Positions 51,201 through 58,803 are shown, counted from the stretch's first letter. The stretch: 64,000 nucleotides of DNA from Ardenticatenaceae bacterium (GCA_020634245.1 JACKCC010000019.1:62001-126000), one strand, 5' to 3'. Numbers and translations: made by a program. Notes: generated from the sequence alone by a model not told the origin.

Positions 51201-51298
51201 GCTCCATCGCGGCTCCTAAGAGCACCGGCCTTGGTGCACGGCTCCCCATGCCGGATGGCGCAACGATTTTGACACGATTCCCATCGAAAAAGAGGTAG
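48215..51298 (+). CDS. Fused serine hydroxymethyltransferase and glycine cleavage T protein
   Basis: One chain of 1027 residues. Residues 1-455 are GlyA: PLSGAPANSAVY, ADISHISGLVASGQHPSP and the PLP-binding Lys265 in TTTHKSLCGPRG. Residues 456-610 are a linker domain of unknown type. Residues 617-1027 are GcvT (aminomethyltransferase): GGKMVPFGGYDMPVWY, VVDDLMIYRRGEEKFMLVVNASN and RTGYTGERIAYELF. Both halves use tetrahydrofolate one-carbon units on glycine, so fusion may channel methylene-THF. AGGAG precedes the ATG. No gcvH or gcvP lies nearby. The GlyA half contains no ACGGCCGT, the GcvT half three. Confidence 0.93.
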   Translation: MTKDFIFHGSLDERDPELNRLLALEDQRQDQTIILIASESMAPDAVRQAMESKFANVYAEGYPREESRRQKQGDILDTDMELALYRRNSDPRYYKGVEYADMLEALTRRRAAELFAANGITPDQLYVNVQPLSGAPANSAVYTALLQPGDTIMGLNLNDGGHLSHGTRINRSGQHYNGVTYFVDEKAERLDYDAVEKVALETKPQIIVAGFSAYPFIIDWKRFREIADKVGAYLLADISHISGLVASGQHPSPIGIADVVMTTTHKSLCGPRGAMILTHRRDFYRKIDRAVFPGEQGGPHLNTMAALAVALKLAKTDQFNELQARIVHNAQRLAQKLQEHGLRIVGGGTENHLFMLDTKSVSHNGVPLSGDLASRILDTVGIVVNRNTIPGDVGAFNPTGLRLGTVWISQLGFGDAEVDLLAEAIATVLQGCTPFTYTALGGKELRRAKVSYAALLRGRGIVRQLRGFEKPAPAGDTVELHGNKAGELLNQALTSDVSALAVGESQPSHLFGEGLDVDATVKCVAADHYQLRFADADTAGQAAEWLAALSDGYVLFDDKYGKLAGPVVVKTMTADGVAAPQATDAAFADGKPYFVGNAQRTNGEALPAFVWNEPEDPPLLKTTLHATHVEMGGKMVPFGGYDMPVWYSSVLEEHTAVRETAGLFDATHMGVFEASGPHVVEFLNTVTTNDVTTLEIGQSHYTYFLLPDGSVVDDLMIYRRGEEKFMLVVNASNNDKDWAWINAVNDGKVMIDGQRPFAKIQHPVSLKDLRDRQWGDECRVDIPLQGPAARDIVMAMCDDEALAKRVKGLPWAGLTEGKLAGFDVVISRTGYTGERIAYELFVHPDKAPDFWKAVVKTGEPFGLKPCGLASRDSTRTEAGLPLYGHELAGAHNMNPADAGFGSYVKLWKPFFIGRDAFIAREEKRDRILVRFRMNDKAVRRPETGDPVLDKRGKVVGQVTSCAVDSEGYMLGLALVPVNMSEVGTAVSIYQLGGGTRSIAAPKSTGLGARLPMPDGATILTRFPSKKR

Positions 51299-51310
51299 CT
51301 TTTGAGAATG

Positions 51311-51366
51311 TCAGCCAGTCAGCACTTCAGCCGGTCAGCTTTTTTGCTGAAACGCTGACTGGCTGA
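51311..51366 (+). terminator. Hairpin after the GlyA-GcvT gene, built from CAGCCAGTCAGC words
   Basis: TCAGCCAGTCAGC at 51311-51323 pairs with GCTGACTGGCTGA at 51354-51366 (13 bp). A smaller inner stem contains TTTTTT. It belongs to the same word family as 1398-1431. Confidence 0.65.
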
Positions 51367-51474
51367 AGTACTGTGAGCTTTCCTGTTGACACCACGCCTG
51401 CGAACGGGTAGGATTATTGCAGGTGAAGGCGTACGCAAGTATGCCTTCATTTAATTTATTTGAAGGAGAAGGCA

Positions 51475-51978
51475 ATGCGTCGCGAAGTCTTAACCTGGTC
51501 CGACGTAGATAAGTTAATCGACTATCTCACACCGCAGATACACGGCCGTTTCGATTCCATGGTCGTTATTACACGCGGCGGTATGATTCCGGGGGGAATG
51601 CTGGCCGAAGCGTTAAATATCACTTACATTTTGACTGCTTCTGTCCGGTTTCCGGCCGATTTCCCTGGCTTACAGACGCCACAGCAGATCAAGTATGCGA
51701 TTCCTGAGTTCATTCAATTTCCAGACGATGAACTGCTGGAAGGCCGTCGTATTTTAGTCGTCGATGATGTGTGGACCAAAGGACGCAATAGTGTGACGGT
51801 TGCCAATCGAATTGACGCCGCTGGCGGTAAACCGGAAACGTGCGTTTTGCATTACAAACCCACAACATCGCTCTACCCTGGACACACGCCGACTTATTAT
51901 GCGGCCGTTACCGACGCCTACATCATCTATCCCTGGGAAATTGACCGGGGACCAGAGATGTTGGGAGCGTGGAATTAA
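51475..51978 (+). CDS. Phosphoribosyltransferase (xanthine/guanine type)
   Basis: Type I phosphoribosyltransferase of 167 residues. The PRPP loop reads RRILVVDDVWTKGRNS, with DD followed by Val-Trp-Thr-Lys-Gly instead of the usual Ile-x-x-Thr-Gly, and the early SMVVITRGGMIPGGMLAEAL pyrophosphate loop is present. The C-terminal AAVTDAYIIYPWE is like that of xanthine/guanine phosphoribosyltransferases and the archaeal hpt-like enzymes. It probably salvages purines. The ATG at 51475 follows GAAGGAGAAGG; an in-frame TTG further upstream is less likely. Confidence 0.85.
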   Translation: MRREVLTWSDVDKLIDYLTPQIHGRFDSMVVITRGGMIPGGMLAEALNITYILTASVRFPADFPGLQTPQQIKYAIPEFIQFPDDELLEGRRILVVDDVWTKGRNSVTVANRIDAAGGKPETCVLHYKPTTSLYPGHTPTYYAAVTDAYIIYPWEIDRGPEMLGAWN

Positions 51979-51982
51979 ACGA

Positions 51983-52038
51983 GTTCGCGAGTATGCGAGT
52001 TTGCAAGTAACCTGCATACTCGCAAACTTGCAAACTCA
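51983..52038. repeat. Word-array hairpin GCGAGTATGCGAGTTTGCAAG
   Basis: GCGAGTATGCGAGTTTGCAAG is followed by CATACTCGCAAACTTGCAAACTC, the complement of the same words. It sits between the phosphoribosyltransferase gene and the SRP RNA. CTTGCAAACTTGC words also occur near 57150. Confidence 0.78.
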
Positions 52039-52070
52039 ACACCATTTGCTACGATCTACTTTTGACAATG

Positions 52071-52204
52071 TGCCCATAAGCCCGATGGCGACTGGGTCCC
52101 TGGCGGCGGAAGCCGTCGAACCGCGTCAGGTCCGGAAGGAAGCAGCGCTAAGGCGTCTCTTCCGGGTGCCCAGGATCACCTGGTGGCCATCGGACTTATG
52201 GGCA
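52071..52204 (+). ncRNA. ffs: Signal recognition particle RNA, small bacterial type
   Basis: The universally conserved tip is present as CAGGTCCGGAAGGAAGCAGC, followed on the other side by GGGTGCCCAGGATCACCTGG. The closing stem pairs TGCCCATAAG with CTTATGGGCA (52071-52080 and 52195-52204). Length is about 134 bases. It binds Ffh to target membrane proteins. The word-array terminator follows at once. Confidence 0.93.
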
Positions 52205-52210
52205 TATAGG

Positions 52211-52272
52211 ACTGGAGATTAGAGACTGGAGACTAAATAATCTCCAATCTCTAATCTCCAGTTTATTTTTTT
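52211..52272 (+). terminator. Word-array terminator of the SRP RNA
   Basis: ACTGGAGATTAGAGA at 52211-52225 pairs perfectly with TCTCTAATCTCCAGT at 52248-52262 (15 bp) and is followed by TTATTTTTTT, ending right at the ATG of the next gene. This shows directly that a word array can serve as an intrinsic terminator. Confidence 0.88.
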
Positions 52273-53694
52273 ATGCTGAAACTATTGGCTGGACCTAAAC
52301 GCATAGTAACGGCCGTACTCATTTTAGTCGGGCTGGGCAGCCTGCTGGCCGCCGGGTATCTGGTGGCGGCGCAGGAGACGTTCACCGTGTATGACGGGGC
52401 CGAGCCTATCATGGTGTCGGGCAGTTTTGCCACAGTCGGTGATGTGCTGGCAGGAGCGGACATTGAATTACGGTCGGAAGATGTGATAGTACCGGATGTG
52501 GGGGAAACGGCCGTACCCGGCCATGCTATCCAAATTCAACGCGCCCAACCGGTGACACTGACCACCGAAACCGAAAGCAAAACCGTGTGGAGCGTCCAAC
52601 CCACTTTGGGTGCATTTTTGCAGGAAGCCGGCATTACTGTTGGCCGTACCGACCAGATTTTTGCCGATGGTCGCCAGATTCTCTTCAATCAATTAGACAC
52701 GACGCCACTGCCACAAAAGGTGGAAATCGGCCGTTTTGTGACGATTACGATTTTGGAAAACGGCCAGCAAAACACACTGCGCACCGCCGCCCAAACCGTC
52801 GGCGCGGCGCTGGCTGAAGCGGGCATCACCATTTACGCCGCCGACAACGTCACGCCGTCGCTGGGGAGCTGGCTGGAGCCGGGGATGACCATCCAAGTAC
52901 AGCGTTCGGTGCCGCTGACGATTCAGGTGGACGGCCGTATCATCCAAACCCGCAGCGCCCACAGCAACGCCCTCGACGTTCTGGCCGAAGCCGGTATCGG
53001 ACTGGTCGGTTACGACTACACGCAGCCTGGTCCAGAAACCATCTTGCAGCCTGACGATGTCATCACCGTCATTCGTGTCACCGAAGATTTTCGCCTGGAA
53101 GATCAGCCCATCCCCTACCAAACCCTCTATCAGGCCAGCGATGAACTGGATTTGGATACGCAAGCCGTCATCACGCCAGGCGTGCCCGGCATTTTGCGGC
53201 AGCGCATCCGGGTCCGCTATGAAAACGGCGTCGAGGTTAGCCAGGCGGTCGATGGCGAATGGACAGCCCGCGAACCGGTTAATGCCGTCATCGGCTACGG
53301 CACGCGCATCACGATTCGCACCATCCAGACCGAACAAGGGCCGCGTGAGTATTGGCGCGTCGTGCGGATGCGGGTCACATCGTATACGGCCGCCAGTTCC
53401 GGCAAATCGCCGGATAATCCACGCTATGGCATTACCGCCAGCGGCTTGCCCGCCGGTAAAGGGGTCGTCGCCGTGGACCGCAACATCGTGCCCTGGAAAT
53501 CGGAGGTGTATCTCGAAGGGTATGGTGTGGCCATCGCTGGCGACACCGGCGGCGGCGTGCGCGGCCGCTGGATTGACCTGGGCTTTGATGAAGACAATTT
53601 TGAATCCTGGTGGGGCTATCGCGACGTGTACTTTTTAACACCGGTTCCCGCACCGGAAGATATTAATTATTTACTGCCAGCGGTTTTGCCGTAA
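52273..53694 (+). CDS. YabE-like secreted protein: DUF348 repeats, G5 and 3D domains
   Basis: Cell-wall protein of 473 residues. After a signal anchor (AVLILVGLGSLLAAGYLVAA) come DUF348-type repeats (TVGDVLAGADIEL, TLGAFLQEAGITVG, TVGAALAEAGITIY, ALDVLAEAGIGL), a G5 domain (about 275-350) and a C-terminal 3D domain (MRVTSYTAA, GITASGLPAGKGVVAVD, AIAGDTGGGVRGRWIDLGFD) with its catalytic Asp residues. Relatives such as YabE and Rpf-associated proteins act as lytic transglycosylases. It lies before ksgA, as yabE does in Bacillus. The ATG touches the T-run of the SRP terminator, so its own promoter is unclear. Confidence 0.9.
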   Translation: MLKLLAGPKRIVTAVLILVGLGSLLAAGYLVAAQETFTVYDGAEPIMVSGSFATVGDVLAGADIELRSEDVIVPDVGETAVPGHAIQIQRAQPVTLTTETESKTVWSVQPTLGAFLQEAGITVGRTDQIFADGRQILFNQLDTTPLPQKVEIGRFVTITILENGQQNTLRTAAQTVGAALAEAGITIYAADNVTPSLGSWLEPGMTIQVQRSVPLTIQVDGRIIQTRSAHSNALDVLAEAGIGLVGYDYTQPGPETILQPDDVITVIRVTEDFRLEDQPIPYQTLYQASDELDLDTQAVITPGVPGILRQRIRVRYENGVEVSQAVDGEWTAREPVNAVIGYGTRITIRTIQTEQGPREYWRVVRMRVTSYTAASSGKSPDNPRYGITASGLPAGKGVVAVDRNIVPWKSEVYLEGYGVAIAGDTGGGVRGRWIDLGFDEDNFESWWGYRDVYFLTPVPAPEDINYLLPAVLP

Positions 53695-53696
53695 TT

Positions 53697-53765
53697 TATC
53701 ATGCGTCATTTTGTCATGCATCATCAAACAAATGACGCATGACAGAATGACTTTATGAATCACGC
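53697..53765. repeat. Word array ATGCGTCATTTTGTCATGC
   Basis: CATGCGTCATTTTGTCATGC words and their complements (AATGACGCATGACAG) fill the gap before ksgA. A sister array lies directly after ksgA at about 54566-54624, so the gene is bracketed by the same words. Confidence 0.7.
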
Positions 53766-54581
53766 ATGCACCCCAAACACCTGCTAGAGCGCCACGGCCT
53801 GGAGCCGAAGAAAAGCCTGGGACAGAATTTTCTGTTTGATGAACAGATTCTGTCGCGGATTGTAGCAGCAGCAGAAGTTGTCGAAACGGATCATGTCTTG
53901 GAAATTGGTCCAGGATTGGGGTCATTGACACAGGTTCTAGCCGAAACGGCCGCATCGGTAACGGCCGTTGAACTGGACAGCCGCTTCCTCCCCATCCTGC
54001 AAGAACAACTGCAACCCTACAACAATGTTACCCTCGTACATGGCGACATCCTGGAACAAAACCCGGCCGATTGGTTTGACGGACCATACAAAGTGGTTGC
54101 CAACGTGCCTTACTACATCACCGGCGCAATCTTGCGCCATTTGCTGTCAGCCCCGCCCCGCCCTTCGGTGATGGTGCTGACGGTACAGAAAGAAGTTGCG
54201 GAACGGGTAACGGCCGTGCCTCCCCACATGAGTCTGCTGGCGGTGAGCGTCCAATACTACGGGCAAGTTCAAATCGTCGACACCATCAAAGCCGGTGCGT
54301 TCTGGCCGCGCCCGGACGTGGATTCGGCCGTTATTCACCTTGAAATAAAGAACGGGACGCAAATGAATGCAGATGACACAGATTTGTTCTTCAGAATTGT
54401 AAAGGCCGGGTTCAGTCAAAAGCGGAAGCAGCTGCAGAAGAATTTGCGCCAGTTGGAGTATGACCAAGGGAAAATCGCTGATATTTTGGAACAGGCGGGG
54501 ATTAACGGCCGTCGCCGCGCCGAAACACTCAACCTCGACGAATGGCACCAGTTAATGCGGGCTTATCATGCGTCATCATAA
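53766..54581 (+). CDS. ksgA: 16S rRNA dimethyladenosine transferase
   Basis: Dimethylates two adjacent adenines near the 3' end of 16S rRNA. The 271-residue protein has KKSLGQNFLFD at the start, the SAM motif VLEIGPGLGSLT, acidic VTAVELDSRF and the catalytic NVPYYITG. The C-terminal part contains the segment LEIKNGTQMNADDTDLF, where GTQMNADDTD is encoded by an ACGCAAATGAATGCAGATG word array (54350-54383) and is not typical of the family. It seems to be an in-frame insertion in a surface loop. The position after the YabE gene is conserved in other bacteria. Confidence 0.94.
   Translation: MHPKHLLERHGLEPKKSLGQNFLFDEQILSRIVAAAEVVETDHVLEIGPGLGSLTQVLAETAASVTAVELDSRFLPILQEQLQPYNNVTLVHGDILEQNPADWFDGPYKVVANVPYYITGAILRHLLSAPPRPSVMVLTVQKEVAERVTAVPPHMSLLAVSVQYYGQVQIVDTIKAGAFWPRPDVDSAVIHLEIKNGTQMNADDTDLFFRIVKAGFSQKRKQLQKNLRQLEYDQGKIADILEQAGINGRRRAETLNLDEWHQLMRAYHASS
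54350..54383. repeat. Word array ACGCAAATGAATGCAGATG inside ksgA
   Basis: GGGACGCAAATGAATGCAGATGA is the reverse complement of the CATCCGCGT/TCTGCGTTCATC words at 35011-35041. It is in frame and encodes a polar loop. Confidence 0.65.
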
Positions 54582-54624
54582 AATCATCCGTCAAAGTCAT
54601 ACTTCACGCACGACGTAATGACGC
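54566..54624. repeat. Word array ATGCGTCATCATAAAATCATCCGTC
   Basis: Same vocabulary as the array in front of ksgA. It overlaps the last codons of ksgA. Confidence 0.62.
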
Positions 54625-54653
54625 AGGATTCAGAAAACCGCCCCCAATTTTTT

Positions 54654-54682
54654 TTGACATCCTCTTTCAGTAAGGCTATAAT
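54654..54682 (+). promoter_or_regulatory. Promoter of the L21-L27-L31 operon
   Basis: TTGACA at 54654-54659 and TATAAT at 54677-54682, spaced by 17 bases: full consensus at both boxes. The start point would be about 54690, giving a leader of some 87 bases. Confidence 0.9.
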
Positions 54683-54693
54683 TGTCCTTCGTT

Positions 54694-54766
54694 GTATGGG
54701 CCTCCAACCACTGCCCATGCAAACTTATAAATACAGACGCCGGCATCATGTATGCCGGTTCTTTTT
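54694..54766 (+). promoter_or_regulatory. L21 leader with two hairpins, the second terminator-like
   Basis: GTATGGGC (54694-54701) pairs with GCCCATGC (54713-54720). CCGGCAT (54740-54746) pairs with ATGCCGG (54752-54758) and is followed by TTCTTTTT and then the GGAGG of rplU. The second hairpin could act as attenuator or cover the ribosome-binding region, as in autoregulated L21 leaders of other bacteria. Confidence 0.6.
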
Positions 54767-54776
54767 GGAGGTAATC

Positions 54777-55091
54777 GTGTACGCAATTGTCGAAAGTGGT
54801 GGCCGGCAATACCGCGCCGAAGAAGGCCATACCTTCTCAGTTGAGAAGCTGCCTTATGAAGTCGGTGAGCAAATCGAACTAAACAACGTGCTGCTCCTGG
54901 CCAATGATAATGATGTGAAGGTCGGACAGCCGGCCGTCGAAGGTGTCTCGGTAAAAGCTACTGTCGTTGAACAATATCGCGGCAAGAAAATTTTTGTTTG
55001 GAAATACAAGCCCAAGAAACGGTATCGCAACCGCAAGGGTCATCGGCAATCTTATACGCGCCTGCGCATAGATGAGATTGTGATTAGTTAA
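54777..55091 (+). CDS. rplU: Ribosomal protein bL21
   Basis: Large-subunit protein of 104 residues starting (GTG)YAIVESGGRQYRAEEG and ending with the RNA-binding KYKPKKRYRNRKGHRQSYTRLRI. The GTG at 54777 is five bases after GGAGG and is the only start that gives the family's N-terminus; a longer in-frame extension upstream includes the leader hairpins and is wrong. It heads the operon with L27 and L31. Confidence 0.97.
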   Translation: MYAIVESGGRQYRAEEGHTFSVEKLPYEVGEQIELNNVLLLANDNDVKVGQPAVEGVSVKATVVEQYRGKKIFVWKYKPKKRYRNRKGHRQSYTRLRIDEIVIS

Positions 55092-55103
55092 GGAGAATTA
55101 GTC

Positions 55104-55361
55104 ATGGCACATAAGAAAGGTGGCGGTTCCAGTAAAAACGGCCGTGATAGCAACTCAAAACGTCTGGGCGTCAAACGCTACGGCGGCGAATATGTCATTC
55201 CTGGTAATATCATCATCCGTCAAAACGGGACAAAAATCCGGCCTGGTACCTCGGTGGGTCTAGGACGTGATTTTACCATTTATTCCCTCATTGAAGGACA
55301 GGTTACATTCGAAACAAAACAGGGTCGCAAATACGTCAGTGTATACCCTGTCGAAAGTTAA
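55104..55361 (+). CDS. rpmA: Ribosomal protein bL27
   Basis: Large-subunit protein of 85 residues near the peptidyl-transferase centre. It begins [20 protein letters not shown] and has the conserved [17 protein letters not shown] and [12 protein letters not shown]. No N-terminal propeptide like that of Firmicutes is present. AAGGAG precedes the ATG, 12 bases after rplU. An ACGGCCGT copy encodes the conserved Asn-Gly-Arg. Confidence 0.97.
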   Translation: MAHKKGGGSSKNGRDSNSKRLGVKRYGGEYVIPGNIIIRQNGTKIRPGTSVGLGRDFTIYSLIEGQVTFETKQGRKYVSVYPVES

Positions 55362-55375
55362 GGGGCACAACAATC

Positions 55376-55822
55376 ATGAAAGAAGGAATTCATCCCAAAT
55401 GGTATCCTGATGCCAAAGTCATGGTTGAAGGCGAAGTCGTCATGACTGTTGGTTCCACCCAACCCGAACTCCGTGTAGAAATCTGGTCTGGAAGCCATCC
55501 ATTCTATACCGGCACCCAACGCCTGGTTGATACCGAAGGTCAGGTTGATCGCTTTATGAAACGGCTGCAAAGACGCGAAGAGCTTCAGGCCAGCCAGGAA
55601 AAGAAAGAAGAAAAACGTTCACCCCTCAAACTTTCTATCGAAAATATGTCATTGGGGACCCGTGCAGAAAAAGCACTGGAATCTGCTGACGTAACCACAG
55701 TGGGTGACGTGATGGAATTGTTGGAAAAAGGCGAGGATGCACTGCTGGCTTTGCCCGGTATTGGCCAAAAAGCACTCATCGACATCAAACGATTCTTGCG
55801 CGCCGAAGGACTCATCGAGTAG
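55376..55822 (+). CDS. rpmE: Ribosomal protein bL31 fused to an RNA polymerase alpha-CTD-like domain
   Basis: Residues 1-66 are bL31 (MKEGIHPKWYPDAKVMV, then GSHPFYTGTQRLVDTEGQVDRFMKRL). The four zinc-binding Cys of classical L31 are missing, so it is the zinc-independent form. A charged linker (residues 67-82) leads into residues 83-148, which match the C-terminal domain of RNA polymerase alpha: SLGTRAEKALESADVTTVGD, then LLALPGIGQKALIDIKRFL. This helix-hairpin-helix domain binds DNA and transcription factors in RpoA. The chain of 148 residues is about twice the length of plain L31. The fusion could link ribosome and polymerase. Confidence 0.88.
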   Translation: MKEGIHPKWYPDAKVMVEGEVVMTVGSTQPELRVEIWSGSHPFYTGTQRLVDTEGQVDRFMKRLQRREELQASQEKKEEKRSPLKLSIENMSLGTRAEKALESADVTTVGDVMELLEKGEDALLALPGIGQKALIDIKRFLRAEGLIE

Positions 55823-55856
55823 CGGGTTTCTTTGGGGCAAAATAATAGATAAAATG

Positions 55857-55886
55857 AAGGGCAGGTGCGGCAACGTATCTGCCCTT
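55857..55886 (+). terminator. Hairpin after rpmE
   Basis: AAGGGCAG at 55857-55864 pairs with CTGCCCTT at 55879-55886; the T-run after it is weak (TATC). It marks the likely end of the ribosomal operon. Confidence 0.6.
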
Positions 55887-55939
55887 TATCATTTGATTCA
55901 TCAATCGTCATTCAAATTTAAAATTTCCAGGGAGGTACT

Positions 55940-56527
55940 ATGGGGAAGCATACACGGGGCAGCATTGAGTTAGTTTGTGGCAGCATGTTTAGCGGCAAAA
56001 CAGAAGAACTGATCCGCCGCATTCGTCGGGCCATCATTGCCAAGCAAAAAGTTCAGGCTTTCAAGCCGGCCATCGACAATCGGTATGAAGTCGAAAAAAT
56101 TACATCGCATAATGGGCTGCATTTTGAAGCGTTGCCCATCAATGCAGCCAAAGAAATTTTTGCCCACCTGGAAGAGGACACAACGGTTGTCGCCTTTGAT
56201 GAAGTGCAATTTTTCGATCCCAACATCGTTGAAATCTGTGAAACACTGGCCGAGAAAGGCAAGCGTGTTATTTGCGCTGGGCTAGATATGGATTTTCGCG
56301 GTGTTCCTTTTGGTCTGATGCCAGAATTGATGGCCCGCGCCGAGCATGTGGACAAGCTTCATGCCATCTGTGTGAAATGCGGCGAGGAAGCCAGTCGTAC
56401 GCAACGACTCATTGAAGGACAACCGGCCGCTTTTGATGATCCGGTTGTTTTGGTTGGAGCGGCTGAGGTGTACGAGGCCCGCTGTCGCCAATGCCACCAG
56501 GTTCTGCCTCCCCGAAACGGGAAATAA
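55940..56527 (+). CDS. tdk: Thymidine kinase
   Basis: Salvage kinase that makes dTMP from thymidine. The 195-residue protein has Walker [19 protein letters not shown], the TK family FDEVQFFD with catalytic Glu, [12 protein letters not shown] and the lasso region. Four structural-zinc Cys appear as AICVKCGEE and [16 protein letters not shown] precedes the ATG at 55940. It is followed 15 bases later by hpt, giving a small salvage operon. Confidence 0.96.
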   Translation: MGKHTRGSIELVCGSMFSGKTEELIRRIRRAIIAKQKVQAFKPAIDNRYEVEKITSHNGLHFEALPINAAKEIFAHLEEDTTVVAFDEVQFFDPNIVEICETLAEKGKRVICAGLDMDFRGVPFGLMPELMARAEHVDKLHAICVKCGEEASRTQRLIEGQPAAFDDPVVLVGAAEVYEARCRQCHQVLPPRNGK

Positions 56528-56542
56528 TCGAGGTGTTTTGAG

Positions 56543-57103
56543 ATGGAAGATATTTACGCCAACGTCGATTATGCTTTGATTGATGAAGACCGGCTCCAGG
56601 CACGCATTCAAGAAGTGGCCGATCAAATTACGGCCGACTACATGGGCAAAGACGATTTATTACTGATTTGTGTGCTGAAGGGCGGCTATATGTTTTTGGC
56701 CGATTTGAGCCGAGCCTTAAAACGGCCGCACACTATCGACTTCATGGGGGTTTCCAGCTACGGGTCGGGAACTCAAAGCAGTGGTGCCGTTCAGATTATC
56801 ATGGACTTGAAACAGCCGATTAACGGCCGTAACGTCCTCATCGTCGAAGACATCATTGACAGCGGCCACACCCTGGATTATATGCGGCGCACGCTGCTGG
56901 CCCGCAATCCGGCTTCACTGCGTATTTGCAGCCTGCTCAACAAACCATCCCGCCGTGAAGTGGATGTGGCGGTAGAATACATCGGCTTCGACATCCCCGA
57001 CGAATTTGTCGTTGGCTATGGGCTGGATTTTGACGAACTGTACCGCAATTTGCCTTTCATTGCTGTTTTGAAACCGGCAGTTTTTGCCCACCTGATGAGC
57101 TGA
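56543..57103 (+). CDS. hpt: Hypoxanthine phosphoribosyltransferase
   Basis: Purine salvage enzyme of 186 residues making IMP and GMP. Motifs are the pyrophosphate loop LLICVLKGGYMFLADL, the flexible loop FMGVSSYGSGTQSSG, the PRPP-binding VLIVEDIIDSGHTLDYM and the purine-binding FVVGYGLDFDELYRNLPF. All are intact. The ATG at 56543 is preceded by GAGGTG. It ends in a GGGTGAA word array before the CCA-enzyme gene. Confidence 0.96.
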   Translation: MEDIYANVDYALIDEDRLQARIQEVADQITADYMGKDDLLLICVLKGGYMFLADLSRALKRPHTIDFMGVSSYGSGTQSSGAVQIIMDLKQPINGRNVLIVEDIIDSGHTLDYMRRTLLARNPASLRICSLLNKPSRREVDVAVEYIGFDIPDEFVVGYGLDFDELYRNLPFIAVLKPAVFAHLMS

Positions 57104-57106
57104 AGC

Positions 57107-57142
57107 AGTGAACAGGTGAAGGGGTAAAAGGGTGAAAGGGTG
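57107..57142. repeat. Word array GTGAAGGGGTAAAAGGGTGAAAGG
   Basis: Four GTGAA(A/G)GGG words lie between hpt and the CCA-enzyme gene. The vocabulary is that of 5371-5453. Confidence 0.65.
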
Positions 57143-57173
57143 ACCTTGAACTTGCAAACTTGCTACTTTTACC

Positions 57174-58802
57174 ATGAGTGATTTAGCAGCATACGCTGGA
57201 CGTTGGGTGGCGCTGTCAGGGCAGGTAGTGGCCGGGGTGGGGTACACGGCCGAAGAAGCGCTGCAACTGGCCCGGCGCAATCGGCCCAAGGAGCGGTTTA
57301 CCCTGCAATTTGTAGAAGAAGCCAACGGGGAATCGTTGACGCTGTCGCCGCTGCTGGAACGGTTACGGCCGTTCCTGATCCAACAAGATCGCCCGGTTTA
57401 TCTAGTCGGCGGGGCCGTACGCGATGCTTTGCTGAACCGTGTCAGCCACGACCTCGATTTTGTCGTGCCTCACCGGGCCATTCAAATGGCCTTCAAAACC
57501 GCCAACAGCCTGAGCGTACCGGCCTATGTCCTGGATCAGGAACGGGACACCGGTCGGGTGGTGCTGGCCGAAGAAGGAACCACGCTGGATTTTGCCTGTT
57601 TTCGCGGCGTAAGCCTGGAAGCGGATTTACGCGACCGGGATTTTACGATTAACGCCATGGCGCTGCCGGCGACGGCCGTTACCCGCGCCAGCCTCATCGA
57701 CCCCTGCAACGGGGCCGCCGATTTGCAAGCCAGACTCATCCGCCAAACTCACGACAAGCCATCGCCATGACCCGGCAGGATGGCGCTGTGGCGCTGCGGC
57801 TGGCCATCAACCTGGATTTTGGGTTCTGGCCGATGAGACGATAACGGCTGCCCCGCCGCTGCCCTCTGCTGCCAAACGTAAGCCGATTGAACGGGTGCGG
57901 GATGAACGCCGTTGAAACTGCTGGAAACGGTTGCCCCCATCAAGCCATCCAACAAATGGCCGATTTGAACCTTTCGCTCGTCGCGTTCTGCCCGAACGCG
58001 GGCATTTTCAGCTGATAAATTAATTCGTTGCCGCACCACGAGCCGGTTTTACTCATACTAATCGGCGCTGAAGGTGCAACCGAACGCTGCTGGACGGTGA
58101 ACCCGGACGACGCTTTTCTGCGCCCAGCCGCCGCTGTACTGGCCGATTTTGCCCGCAATTGTAGGAGCATTTGGCGCGGATTGATGGCGGCGACCCGTAC
58201 CTGCTGCGATTAGGCGCAAGGCTTCTTCTACAGACGGGCAAAAGGAAACACAAACGGTGGAGGGTGACGCTCGCTTGGAGCAAGGTCGAAGTGGGCTGTA
58301 TCTGGCTTCGGGCCACGACAAAGCCGGAGCTAAATCGCCGCCCGCCGCCTTGCGCCGCCTGACGATGAGCAATGAGGCCATCAGCCACGTGCCAAAATCG
58401 TCGAGCGCCACATGCGCCGCTGCATCTGGTCAACGATGCATAAACTGCCCAGCCGACGGGCAATTTTTTCGCCATTTCCGCGACACACAGGAGGCTGACT
58501 GACATCTGTGTTTCGGTTAGACTTTGGCCGACCATCTGGCAAATTGACGGGCCGGGAGATGGGAAACAGTGGCAGAGCTTCGTTTGAGGTGGTGGCCATT
58601 TTGCTGCGCCACTTTTTTGAGCATTACGAAGAAACGATTGCCCCGCCCACCTTGGTCACCGGCCACGATTTAATGACGACGTTTGCGATTGCGCCCGGTC
58701 CGGAAATCGGCCGGCTGCTGCGTCTATCCCAGCTTTCAGGCTGCCGGTGAAATCACCACCCGCAACGAAGCATTAGCCTTCGCCCGGCACAGCCGCCAGT
58801 AA
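57174..58802 (+). pseudogene. CCA-adding enzyme/poly(A) polymerase gene, intact N-terminus then frameshifted
   Basis: Residues 1-195 read cleanly: an N-terminal extension, then VYLVGGAVRDALLNRVSHDLDFVV with the nucleotidyltransferase motif and LRDRDFTINAMAL. From about 57760 the frame breaks. Later pieces in changing frames still match the family: the ALRLAINLDFGF region near 57800, and the C-terminal TGHDLMTTFAIAPGPEIGRLL at 58668-58727 followed by EITTRNEALAFAR-like sequence. The original gene thus ran to about 58802. Multiple small indels, not one mutation, separate the pieces, so sequencing or assembly errors are the better explanation. Confidence 0.85.
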
Positions 58803-58803
58803 A

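Noticed and set aside
51800..52222. Plus-strand reading frame of 140 codons
   Set aside because: It runs across the phosphoribosyltransferase end and the SRP RNA and has no family similarity or ribosome-binding site.
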